Below are positions 44,995 to 55,355 of a stretch of DNA of 64,000 bases, one piece after another. The translations under genes and the position numbers were made by a program. Under the pieces are notes generated by a model. That model saw only the letters and a list, made by a program, of their open reading frames with translations. It did no database searches and was not told where the DNA came from. The stretch spans positions 143,527 to 207,526 of the forward strand of contig CANGEW010000002.1 of NCBI GenBank assembly GCA_947452965.1. The letters are read 5' to 3'. Source of the stretch: Chitinophagaceae bacterium (GTDB lineage: Bacteria > Bacteroidota > Bacteroidia > Chitinophagales > Chitinophagaceae). The first letter of the stretch is position 1; the number at the start of each line of letters is the position of its first letter.

Positions 44995-45711
44995 ATGGAT
45001 CACTTAAAAATTGCGAGTGACAATTATGTTGCTTTCACATTCTTTATCGGGACCATGGCCATGATGGCCGCTTCGGTGTTTTTCTTTTTTGAATTAAACA
45101 ACACAAATCAGAAATGGAGAACATCAGTTTTAGTATCTGGTTTAATCACTTTCATTGCAGCAGTTCACTACTACTACATGAGAGGTTACAATCTGGAAAC
45201 GAATGAATCTCCTACATTTTTCCGTTACGTAGACTGGATTCTGACAGTTCCGTTAATGTGCGTTGAGTTTTACTTAATCACAAAAAAAGCGGGAGCTAAA
45301 ATCGCATTACTATGGAAATTAATTTTTGCTTCATTAGTAATGTTAGTTACGGGATACTTCGGTGAAACTATTTACAGAGATAGTAGCGTTATTTGGGGTG
45401 TGATTTCAGGAGCTGCTTATTTCTACATTGTTTATTTGATCTGGTTTGGTGAAGTGGCTAAATTGTCGCAAAATGCCGGTTCAAATGTTGCTGCCGCTAC
45501 TCGTATACTCGCATGGTTTGTTCTTGTTGGTTGGGCAATTTATCCTTTGGGTTACATCTTAGGTACTCCAGGTGGTTTATTCGGTATACAGTTAGTTGCT
45601 GATGCTGCTAAAGCAAGTCACTATATGGATATCGTATACAATATCGCTGATGCTATCAATAAGATTGGTTTCGGTTTGGTAATATATTCACTTAGCAGAA
45701 AAGAAGATTAA
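44995..45711 (+). CDS. Proteorhodopsin, light-driven proton pump (DTE type)
   Basis: A seven-helix retinal protein of 238 residues. The helix C motif RYVDWILTVPLMCVEFYLI gives D80 (proton acceptor), T84 and E91 (donor), the DTE set of outward proton pumps. H58 pairs with D80 at the spacing known from proteorhodopsin. Helix G has D219 and the Schiff-base Lys K223 (DAINKIGFG). The spectral-tuning position (equivalent to residue 105 of the marine protein) is Met88, as in green-absorbing Bacteroidota pumps. Retinal would come from the divergent CrtY-Blh fusion. A perfect 16-bp terminator follows. Confidence 0.96.
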   Translation: MDHLKIASDNYVAFTFFIGTMAMMAASVFFFFELNNTNQKWRTSVLVSGLITFIAAVHYYYMRGYNLETNESPTFFRYVDWILTVPLMCVEFYLITKKAGAKIALLWKLIFASLVMLVTGYFGETIYRDSSVIWGVISGAAYFYIVYLIWFGEVAKLSQNAGSNVAAATRILAWFVLVGWAIYPLGYILGTPGGLFGIQLVADAAKASHYMDIVYNIADAINKIGFGLVIYSLSRKED

Positions 45712-45732
45712 TATTACATTCATTTAGTTAAT

Positions 45733-45767
45733 AAAAAGCGAGACCTAATTGTTAGGTCTCGCTTTTT
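45733..45767 (+). terminator. Strong terminator after the rhodopsin gene
   Basis: AAAAAGCGAGACCTAA (45733-45748) pairs perfectly with TTAGGTCTCGCTTTTT (45752-45767) around a 3-base loop. It is A/T-flanked on both sides and so could act in both directions. Confidence 0.93.
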
Positions 45768-45867
45768 GTTTGGTGTTATAATTTTTACAAACATTTACTT
45801 GAAATAATCGTTGAACATTTTAATTTCATATATCTTCTCAAATCATTTATTGAAAAATATTGTATGA

Positions 45868-45885
45868 TTTTGTATCGACAATCAA
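45868..45885 (+). other. Attachment-like core copy E (no clear arm)
   Basis: TTTTGTATCGACAATCAA matches the mnmE-end core at 13 of its first 14 bases. The spacer between the rhodopsin terminator and the hydrolase gene holds it, and no convincing arm precedes it. It is taken as the boundary of cassettes V and VI. Confidence 0.45.
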
Positions 45886-45961
45886 CTTTTCTCCTTTTTT
45901 ATTTAAGAATTTAATTATCAAAGGATGTAATAAAAGTCTTACTTTCAAATAAAGTCTATTC

Positions 45962-48631
45962 ATGAAGAAAGCTAATTATTTATTTACGATTATTCTTTTG
46001 CTTAATGCTTCATTGATTCTTGCTCAAACTGAAAAAGAGTCTATTAATGATTCATGGAAATTTATTAAAGAAGATATTTCATCTGCTACAAATCAAGAAT
46101 TCAATGATTCATCATGGCAAAAAGTGAATCTTCCTCACACCTGGAATGCAATAGATGCCTATACGATAAATAAATATTATAGAGGAATTGGTTGGTATCG
46201 TAGGGTGTTGAATTTGACAAAAAAATATACAGACAAGAAACTTTTTATAAATTTTGAAGGTGTTTTCTTAAAGGCAGATGTGTATGTAAATGGTAAGCTT
46301 ATTGGTCAACACAAAGGGGGATATACTGCATTTACTTTCGATATTTCTGACTATGTAACCATTCCTGGAAAAAATATCATTACTGTTAAAGTTGATAATA
46401 GTAAGAAATTAGATTTGCCACCTATTTCTGGTGATTACACCATGTTTGGTGGAATATACAGAGATGTATATTTAATCAGTTCCAATAAAATACATTTTGA
46501 CCAAATGAACTTTGGTTCCAACGGTGTTTTTGTTGATGCACTAATAGATAGTAACAACGAATCAATTGTAAATATTAAAGGAGCCATTACAAATCAATCC
46601 AATGAAAATCGAAATGTGATTTTATTATCAAAGATTATCGATAAATCAGGGAGTCTTGTTACTGAAATCAAATCAAAGATTAAATTAATTGCCGGTGCTA
46701 CAACAAATTTTCAACAATCATCAAAGAAAATCAATAACCCAATTTTATGGTCAACTGAAAATCCATATTTATATTCTGTTCAAACTTCAATTCTATCCGT
46801 TGACAAAAGCCCAATTGAATACGATTTGAAGTATTCTCCTTTAGGATTCAGATGGTTTAAATTTAGTGCTGATTCTGGTTTTTATTTAAATGGAAAATAT
46901 CTCAAATTAATAGGGGCTGCTCGTCACCAGGATTACATGGGATTAGGTAATGCATTAGATAACGATCTCAATCGCAGAGATATCGAATTGTTAAAAGGGA
47001 TGGGAGGGAATTTTATAAGAGTCAGTCATTATCCTCAAGATCCTACCGTTTTAGAGATGTGCGATAAATTAGGAATCTTGGTTTGGGAAGAAACCCCTCT
47101 TGGTAATAATTTTTATGATAGCAAAGAATTGAAAACTACTTGCATCAGTAGTTTGATAGAAATGATTCGTCAAAATTATAATCATCCAAGTATAATTATT
47201 TGGGGTTATATGAATGAAGTTGGCCTGGGTACATCTAAATTATCAGACAAAGAAAAGCAAAAAGAGATATTTACAATTACAGCAAATTTTGCACAAGAAT
47301 TAGATAGTATCGTTCATAGCGAAGATAAATATCGGTTATCGGCTATTGCACAAAACTCCGGTGGGAAAGACTATTATCTAAATTACGGAATGTCAACTAC
47401 TCCCAATGTAATAGGATGGAATACTTATTATGGTTGGTACAAAGGAACATTTAATCAGTTTGGTGAGTTTATGGATAAAGTACATGATGAAACGCCTAAT
47501 ATCATTTCAATCATTAGTGAATATGGCGCTGGAGGAGATGGCCGTTTGCATAGTTTGCATCCTGAGCAATTTGATTTTAGTATTGAATGGCAACAGCAAT
47601 ATCATGAATCGTATTTGAATCAGATATTTAATAGAAATTTTATTTCAGGGGCAGCTGTTTGGAATTTTATAGATTTTAATGCAGCCAGCAGACAAGAAAG
47701 CATGCCCCATATTAATAACAAGGGACTGTTGTATAATAACAGAACACCTAAAGATGTTTATTTTTTATATCAGGCTTGGTTGTTGAAAAGTCCTGTAATT
47801 CATATTGCAAGCCGTGACTGGCCAATTAGAAAAGGTATACAATTGTCGGCAAAAGACAGTTTTGTTGTACAGCCTGTTAAGATTTATTCCAATCTTGAAA
47901 AAGTAGAATTATTTCAAAATGGGAAATCTCTTGGAATTCAAAATTCGAATAAAGGAGTCGCTGTTTGGAATATTCCTTTTGTTAATGGAAAGAATTTTTT
48001 AATAGCCAAAGGAGTGAATGAAAATAGTTCGTATCAAGATGGTATGGAAATCAATTTTGAAATCATTTCTTCAGTATTGAATCAAATCAAAGATAAAAGT
48101 TTTGAATTGGCCGTTAACGTTGGGAGTAATTGCTTTTTTATTGACCCTATCAATAATATAACTTGGTTGCCCGATCAAGAATATAAACCAGGGGGCTTTG
48201 GTTATGTAGGAGGTGAAATATTCAGATCTTCAGAAACAAGAATAGGCCATCAATCGGAAGTGAATCTTACACGAAATGTACCATTGTATCAGACCTTTAG
48301 GTATGGATTATCTGATTATAAATTTGATGTGGCCGATGGAGAATATGAAGTAGAATTACATTTTTCAGACCTAGAAAATAAAAACCAAAAATCTATTTAT
48401 GATGTAAATGATAAAGAAGAGGTCAATAAAGAAATTAGTGAATTTAATGTTTCAATTAATGGAGAAAAAGTACTTGAGGATTTTTCACCAACATTAGAAT
48501 ATGGTGCATTGAATGCTATTGTGAAAAACTTCGTTGTAACAGCAAAAGAGTTTAAGGGTCTGACAATTTCTTTTGAACATGAAAAAGGGAATACATTATT
48601 AAATGCAATAAAAATACGACGACTGAATTAG
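45962..48631 (+). CDS. Secreted glycoside hydrolase family 2 (beta-galactosidase-like)
   Basis: An 889-residue exported enzyme (signal peptide ending LILAQ). Domain order: sugar-binding jelly roll (~30-180), Ig-like domain (~190-295), TIM barrel (~296-600), an Ig-like domain, and a C-terminal malectin-like domain (~700-889). Catalytic residues appear to be E419 (acid/base, in IIWGYMNEVG) and E520 (nucleophile, in IISEYGAGG). Family 2 members hydrolyse beta-galactosides, glucuronides or mannosides, and the exact substrate is not clear. No SusC/SusD genes are adjacent, so this is not a typical polysaccharide-utilisation locus. It is alone in its cassette. Confidence 0.9.
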   Translation: MKKANYLFTIILLLNASLILAQTEKESINDSWKFIKEDISSATNQEFNDSSWQKVNLPHTWNAIDAYTINKYYRGIGWYRRVLNLTKKYTDKKLFINFEGVFLKADVYVNGKLIGQHKGGYTAFTFDISDYVTIPGKNIITVKVDNSKKLDLPPISGDYTMFGGIYRDVYLISSNKIHFDQMNFGSNGVFVDALIDSNNESIVNIKGAITNQSNENRNVILLSKIIDKSGSLVTEIKSKIKLIAGATTNFQQSSKKINNPILWSTENPYLYSVQTSILSVDKSPIEYDLKYSPLGFRWFKFSADSGFYLNGKYLKLIGAARHQDYMGLGNALDNDLNRRDIELLKGMGGNFIRVSHYPQDPTVLEMCDKLGILVWEETPLGNNFYDSKELKTTCISSLIEMIRQNYNHPSIIIWGYMNEVGLGTSKLSDKEKQKEIFTITANFAQELDSIVHSEDKYRLSAIAQNSGGKDYYLNYGMSTTPNVIGWNTYYGWYKGTFNQFGEFMDKVHDETPNIISIISEYGAGGDGRLHSLHPEQFDFSIEWQQQYHESYLNQIFNRNFISGAAVWNFIDFNAASRQESMPHINNKGLLYNNRTPKDVYFLYQAWLLKSPVIHIASRDWPIRKGIQLSAKDSFVVQPVKIYSNLEKVELFQNGKSLGIQNSNKGVAVWNIPFVNGKNFLIAKGVNENSSYQDGMEINFEIISSVLNQIKDKSFELAVNVGSNCFFIDPINNITWLPDQEYKPGGFGYVGGEIFRSSETRIGHQSEVNLTRNVPLYQTFRYGLSDYKFDVADGEYEVELHFSDLENKNQKSIYDVNDKEEVNKEISEFNVSINGEKVLEDFSPTLEYGALNAIVKNFVVTAKEFKGLTISFEHEKGNTLLNAIKIRRLN

Positions 48632-48940
48632 GATTAAATAAGAATGAAGAAGCCTATTAAGAGTTTACGGCCATCTTCACTATTAATATAAATAATATCT
48701 TTTTGATTTTTTAAGTCTTTTATTCCATTTGTGCCCATCCTATTAAAACCTTTATTGGTAAGGATTATAGTATTTTGAATCGTAAAATAACCTTACCACT
48801 CTTTTCATATGATGTCTTCTCTTTTGATAATCTATATTGGTATAAAAAAAATTAAAATACATATTGCTTTGTGTAATTATCTACTAAAGTCGCGTTCTTT
48901 GTAGTGTTATAAAACGTTCTAAATCATTAAATAATTCCAA
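48632..48940. other. Gene-free spacer holding repeat F
   Basis: No coding sequence is seen in these ~310 bases. They hold the last arm-plus-core repeat (48716-48790). A weak promoter for the peroxiredoxin gene lies just before its start: GTTCTTTG at 48894-48901 matches TAnnTTTG at 7 of 8 bases. Confidence 0.5.
48716..48790 (+). other. Attachment-like repeat F (degenerate arm plus core), right end of the array
   Basis: The arm retains TTTTATTCC, ATTTGTGCCC, AAAACCTTTATTGGTAAGG in the same order and spacing as copy C. The core TTTTGAATCGTAAAATAA (48773-48790) matches copy C at 14 of 18 bases. It is the most decayed arm-bearing copy and the furthest from mnmE, as expected for the oldest boundary. 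Confidence 0.55.
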
Positions 48941-49573
48941 ATGGCAACTTTACGATTAGGCGATATTGCACCCAACTTTACGGCAAATACAACAGAAGGA
49001 GTGATTCATTTTCATGATTGGATTGGTGAGGGATGGGCGATTCTTTTTTCTCACCCCGCAGATTACACCCCGGTATGTACAACTGAACTTGGTGCGGCAT
49101 CTAAACTCAAGCCAGAATTTGAAAAACGCAACGTAAAGGTAATAGCCATAAGTGTAGATGGCATTGAGGATCATTTGAATTGGATACAAGATATTAATGA
49201 AACACAGCAAACAAGCGTTGAATTTCCTTTAATAGCTGATCCCGATAGAGAGGTAAGCGAACTCTTTGATATGATTCATCCCAATGCAAGTGTTACACAT
49301 ACGGTTCGTTCTGTTTTTATCATTGGTCCCGACAAAAAAATAAAATTAATGATTACATACCCAGCCTCAACGGGTAGAAATTTCAGCGAGTTACTTAGGG
49401 TGATAGATAGCCTACAATTAACAGCTGCTCATAGTGTTGCTACTCCGGCTAATTGGCAGTATGGCGAAGATTGTATCATCGTTCCCGATGTTAGCAATGA
49501 AGAAGCGGATATAAAATTTCCAAAAGGGTATACTGTTGTAAAACCGTATTTAAGAGTTACTCCTCAGCCATAA
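48941..49573 (+). CDS. 1-Cys peroxiredoxin (Prx6/AhpC-TSA family)
   Basis: It reduces hydrogen peroxide and organic peroxides in the cytoplasm. The catalytic motif HPADYTPVCTTELG places the peroxidatic Cys at C46. RSVFIIGPDKKIKLMITYPASTGRNF is the Prx6-type segment, and the C-terminal extension (NWQYGEDCIIVPDVSNEEA...) is typical of 1-Cys enzymes. 210 residues. It is convergent with the histidine kinase gene, 2 bases away, and near katG and msrBA. Confidence 0.95.
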   Translation: MATLRLGDIAPNFTANTTEGVIHFHDWIGEGWAILFSHPADYTPVCTTELGAASKLKPEFEKRNVKVIAISVDGIEDHLNWIQDINETQQTSVEFPLIADPDREVSELFDMIHPNASVTHTVRSVFIIGPDKKIKLMITYPASTGRNFSELLRVIDSLQLTAAHSVATPANWQYGEDCIIVPDVSNEEADIKFPKGYTVVKPYLRVTPQP

Positions 49574-49575
49574 TT

Positions 49576-50670
49576 TTATGTAATCTTTAAAGGCTTAGTA
49601 ATGGTAAAATAAATTTTACTGCCACTATCTAATTTTGATTCAATCCAAATTTTTCCATTGTGGGCATCTGTAATTTTTTTACAGATTAGATAAGACAAAT
49701 CACTATCAAAATGTTCTTGGTTGATATTAATAGATGAAAGGATTAAAAAAACACTTTTTTCAAATTTGTTTTCAATCTCAATAGCATTTGTTTTGATCTC
49801 AAACAGATATTCCCATTCTTTTTCTATTGAACTTACATGTATGACAGGAGTTATGTTTTTTGAATGTTCAACTATTAGGTAATACAGAAGATTTTTTATT
49901 AGCTCTTCGATTTCAAAAGAATTTCCATCAATGCTTGGAAGTGCTGAAAAAGTTATTTTTGCTTGATGTTCTGTTATCTCTTTCGCAAATTCAAGTTTGA
50001 TTTTTTCAATGACTATTGCTATGTCTATTTTTGAAAAGTTTTTGTTTTTGCCAATTCTGCTTAATAATAGTAATTTATTGGTATAGACTTTAGTGTTATT
50101 AGATGCCACGATAATGTATTTTATTTTCTCTTCTATATCTTGCTCTTTTCTCGTGGTAGGATTTGTCCTAATTTTTTCAGCAGCCTCGTTTATATTTTTT
50201 AAAGGTTCCTGTAGATTATGAGTTACTACATATAAGAACTGTTCTAATTCATTGTTCGCTTGTGCTATTTCGTTGACTTGTTTTTTTATGATATCCTCGT
50301 TTTTTTTTCTGTTGCTTACGTCTCTGGCAATGGCATATATTTTTCCAGTAGAATTGTCTGGACTAGCATTCCACTCCAGCCACAAAAAACTGCCATCTTT
50401 TTTTTGATACCTGTTTACAAAATTGGTAGTTAAGTATCCTTTTTTGAGTTTTTCAATTTCGTGTATAGTATCATTAATATCTTCTGGATGAACGAATTCA
50501 ATAAATTTCTTTTTTAACAGTTCTGTATTTTGATATCCAAATGCGCTTGAAAAATTTGGACTTAATAATTCAAAATAGCCTTCTGTATTTGCAATACAAG
50601 TAAAATCGTTACTATGTTCAAAAAAGTACTTGTAATAGTCTAGTTTGTTTGCTTCATTTATGGTTGACAT
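49576..50670 (-). CDS. PAS-domain histidine kinase-like protein with degenerate ATPase domain
   Basis: A 364-residue soluble signalling protein. A PAS domain (~10-120) shows YFEHSNDFTCIANTEGYFELLSPNF and the PAC-type KDGSFLWLEWNASPD. A HisKA-like dimerisation helix has the candidate phospho-His in FLYVVTHNLQEPL (~145-157). The ATPase region is eroded: the N-box reads ELIKNLLYYLI, lacking the usual Asn-Ala, and the D-x-G-x-G of the G1 box is replaced by TNAIEI. Only a G2-like end (GSKIYFTITKPL) remains. It may act as a sensor or scaffold without kinase activity. It follows the 50686-51153 gene by 15 bases. Confidence 0.8.
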   Translation of the reverse strand: MSTINEANKLDYYKYFFEHSNDFTCIANTEGYFELLSPNFSSAFGYQNTELLKKKFIEFVHPEDINDTIHEIEKLKKGYLTTNFVNRYQKKDGSFLWLEWNASPDNSTGKIYAIARDVSNRKKNEDIIKKQVNEIAQANNELEQFLYVVTHNLQEPLKNINEAAEKIRTNPTTRKEQDIEEKIKYIIVASNNTKVYTNKLLLLSRIGKNKNFSKIDIAIVIEKIKLEFAKEITEHQAKITFSALPSIDGNSFEIEELIKNLLYYLIVEHSKNITPVIHVSSIEKEWEYLFEIKTNAIEIENKFEKSVFLILSSININQEHFDSDLSYLICKKITDAHNGKIWIESKLDSGSKIYFTITKPLKIT

Positions 50671-50685
50671 GTTTTTAAATTTTGT

Positions 50686-51153
50686 TTAATGATAATTAGC
50701 AACGTGACTCATGAATTTGTATCTTAAATCAATCAATTGAGATTGCAATTGCTTTACTTTTTCTCTTAATATATCTTGAATCATAGATCCTTCATGATCA
50801 TTTTCGATGTCAATTAATAAATTGTTTTTTATTCTTTTGTGCTGTAAATCAACCAAATCAATTAGGTCTTGTATAATTTCTTTTGTTTTTTTTATATCAA
50901 TTTTAAATAATAAATCAGTTTCTTTCTTTTCACTATTGGAAAGTGACTCTATTTCTGGTTGAAGTAAAAATGTTTCAATGAATTTCCCCCATTGTGCTAA
51001 TTCGGTTTCTTGAATTTTTAATAGTTGTAAACAACTTTCATTTTCAAAAATGAAAAATTTATATTTTTCCTTATCAAGCTGAAGTGATTGTTGCATGAAA
51101 GAATTTATTTTGAAAATATCACTTTCCTCTGCTAGCAAACATGATGAATTCAA
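50686..51153 (-). CDS. Hypothetical cytoplasmic helical protein upstream of the PAS kinase
   Basis: I do not recognise this 155-residue protein. It has no signal peptide or membrane segment and is predicted mostly helical. The C-terminal half is heptad-like (ILREKVKQLQSQLIDLRYKF), suggesting a coiled coil. Acidic and Lys residues dominate. It is probably co-transcribed with the degenerate PAS kinase downstream and could be its partner or receiver; that is inference. It is divergent from katG. Confidence 0.65.
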   Translation of the reverse strand: MNSSCLLAEESDIFKINSFMQQSLQLDKEKYKFFIFENESCLQLLKIQETELAQWGKFIETFLLQPEIESLSNSEKKETDLLFKIDIKKTKEIIQDLIDLVDLQHKRIKNNLLIDIENDHEGSMIQDILREKVKQLQSQLIDLRYKFMSHVANYH

Positions 51154-51294
51154 TCCTTTGTAATGACTCCTATTCTAAGTGTATGATAACTTGTACAACC
51201 CTTATATCAATTTGTATATTTTTTCTTAAACATTCTATCTTGTATAATTATCATTTTATCTGAGCATAAGCAGTGTTTTCATAAATGTTAATTG

Positions 51295-51302
51295 TATTTT
51301 TG
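51295..51302 (+). promoter_or_regulatory. -7 promoter element of katG
   Basis: TATTTTTG is a perfect TAnnTTTG ending 16 bases before the katG ATG. No TTG was found at the standard -33 spacing, so the promoter may need an activator. Confidence 0.5.
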
Positions 51303-51312
51303 CAAAAAATAA

Positions 51313-53547
<2,235 letters not shown>

Positions 53548-53604
53548 CCTTTGTCTCATTTTGAAATACTTTGTAAAGTCTTAGTATGTCCAAAATTATA
53601 ATTT

Positions 53605-54651
53605 ATGCGTAAGTTTTTAAATATACATACTATAATACTTGCATTGTTGCTAATGTCTATCTCATCTTGTGGTCAACATAATCAAGAAATTGATATTAAA
53701 CACAATGATTCAATGGTATACAAAAGCAATGATGATTGGCATAAGATTTTGACAAAAGAACAATACAAAGTATTACGCGAGAAAGAGACAGAATCTCCCT
53801 TTACTGGCAAGCTGTTGCACAATAAAGAAGCCGGGATCTATGCATGTGCTGCTTGTGGCAATGAGTTGTTTACTGATAAAATGAAATTTGATGCTCATTG
53901 TGGCTGGCCAAGCTTTGATAATGAATTATCCGGAGGAAAAATAAAAAAGATTGAGGATAATTCTTACGGAATGCATAGAACCGAAATTGTTTGTGCAAAA
54001 TGTGGCGGACATTTAGGTCATTTATTTAATGATGGGCCCACTTCAACGGGTATGCGCTATTGTGTGAATTCACTTTCATTGAATTTTTTGCCTGCTGCCC
54101 AAACTAAAAATTCTATTGATACCATAACATTGGGAGGTGGTTGTTTTTGGTGTGTAGAAGCTGTGTATGAAATGTTGGATGGGGTTATAGAGGTTTCTTC
54201 TGGATTTTCAGGTGGCAATATTTCTAATCCTACCTATGAACAGGTTTGTACAGAAAAAACAGGTCATGCAGAAGTGGTGCAAATTATTTACGACACTAAA
54301 AAAACCAACCTTACAGAAATTCTTAAAGTTTTTTTTACCGTACACGATCCCACAACGCTAAATCGGCAGGGTGCTGATGAAGGTGAACAATACCGCTCTG
54401 TGATTTTTTTTAGAAATTCCACACAACAAAAAGTTGCACAGGACATTATTGATGATTTGAATAAAGAGAAAGTATACCCGCAAAAAGTGGTAACAAAAGT
54501 TGAGCCGTTTACTAAGTTTTATGCTGCAGAATCATACCATCAAAATTATTACAATTTAAATAAGACAAAACCATATTGTAAAATGGTTATTCAGCCTAAG
54601 TTAGAAAAGTTTGAAAAATTATTTAAAAACAGGTTAAAGAAAGTTGACTAA
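53605..54651 (+). CDS. Lipoprotein MsrB-MsrA fusion (peptide methionine sulfoxide reductase)
   Basis: One 348-residue protein repairs both R- and S-methionine sulfoxide. A lipoprotein signal (lipobox MSISSC, Cys22) anchors it outside the cytoplasm. The MsrB domain (~45-170) has its zinc pairs CAACGNELF and CAKCGGHLGH and the catalytic Cys in RYCVNS. The MsrA domain (~178-335) has the active-site GGGCFWCVEAVYE and HAEVVQIIYD. The B-then-A order differs from the A-B order of many fusions. The neighbouring heme peroxidase-like and copper proteins suggest a role in envelope oxidative damage. Confidence 0.94.
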   Translation: MRKFLNIHTIILALLLMSISSCGQHNQEIDIKHNDSMVYKSNDDWHKILTKEQYKVLREKETESPFTGKLLHNKEAGIYACAACGNELFTDKMKFDAHCGWPSFDNELSGGKIKKIEDNSYGMHRTEIVCAKCGGHLGHLFNDGPTSTGMRYCVNSLSLNFLPAAQTKNSIDTITLGGGCFWCVEAVYEMLDGVIEVSSGFSGGNISNPTYEQVCTEKTGHAEVVQIIYDTKKTNLTEILKVFFTVHDPTTLNRQGADEGEQYRSVIFFRNSTQQKVAQDIIDDLNKEKVYPQKVVTKVEPFTKFYAAESYHQNYYNLNKTKPYCKMVIQPKLEKFEKLFKNRLKKVD

Positions 54652-54675
54652 TTTAGATGAGTAATACTCATTTAT

Positions 54676-55353
54676 ATGAATCAAAAATTATGCTTCATTT
54701 TTTTGGCTTTATTTTTTTATAAGCTTCATTTATTTGCTCAAAAGAATTTGACGATACATTTTACTCCTACTTATCATGATGTGGCTATTCAAATGCATCA
54801 GCCCTTTTTTAATCGTGAAAATTCAGATACAATAGAACTCACCACTTTAAAGTTTTATATTTCCGCTATTCAGTTGTATTATCAAAATCAGGTTTGCTGG
54901 ACAGAATCGAATAGTTATCATTTAGTTGATATTGAAAATAATGATTCCATCTCGTTAGATCTACCTTCAAATGTTTTGTATGATAAGCTTTCGTTTCAAT
55001 TGGGTGTTGATAGTGTAACAAATGTATCAGGGGCAATGGATGGATCATTGGATCCATTAAAAGGTATGTATTGGACCTGGCAAAGTGGGTATATTAATTT
55101 TAAATTAGAAGCGGCTGAGTCTTCAGGAGATAAAATTATTTATCATTTAGGAGGATACAATGGTGCACAGAATTCCTTACAAAAATTACAATTTTTAATC
55201 AATCCTAATCACACAACATTCTATTGTAACTTAAATTTGAAAAGTATTTTTAGTGCCACAAATCTCTCACATACCAAGCACTTGATGACTCCCGGAACAG
55301 ACGCAGTGAATCTTCTTCATAATATTGCATTAGACATAACTCTTGAACCTTAA
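54676..55353 (+). CDS. MbnP-like copper-binding periplasmic protein
   Basis: A 225-residue exported protein (signal peptide ending LHLFAQ) of the MbnP family. Support: FTPTYHDVAIQ..., the segment LKFYISAIQLYYQ, the run GMYWTWQSGYINFKLEA with the Trp-rich motif, and the final LMTPGTDAVNLLHNIALD. In the methanotroph system, MbnP binds copper and a Trp is oxidised to kynurenine by the di-heme enzyme MbnH. Here an MbnH/MauG-like gene follows after 2 bases, the same pairing. Which Trp would be modified is not shown. Confidence 0.85.
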   Translation: MNQKLCFIFLALFFYKLHLFAQKNLTIHFTPTYHDVAIQMHQPFFNRENSDTIELTTLKFYISAIQLYYQNQVCWTESNSYHLVDIENNDSISLDLPSNVLYDKLSFQLGVDSVTNVSGAMDGSLDPLKGMYWTWQSGYINFKLEAAESSGDKIIYHLGGYNGAQNSLQKLQFLINPNHTTFYCNLNLKSIFSATNLSHTKHLMTPGTDAVNLLHNIALDITLEP

Positions 55354-55355
55354 AA

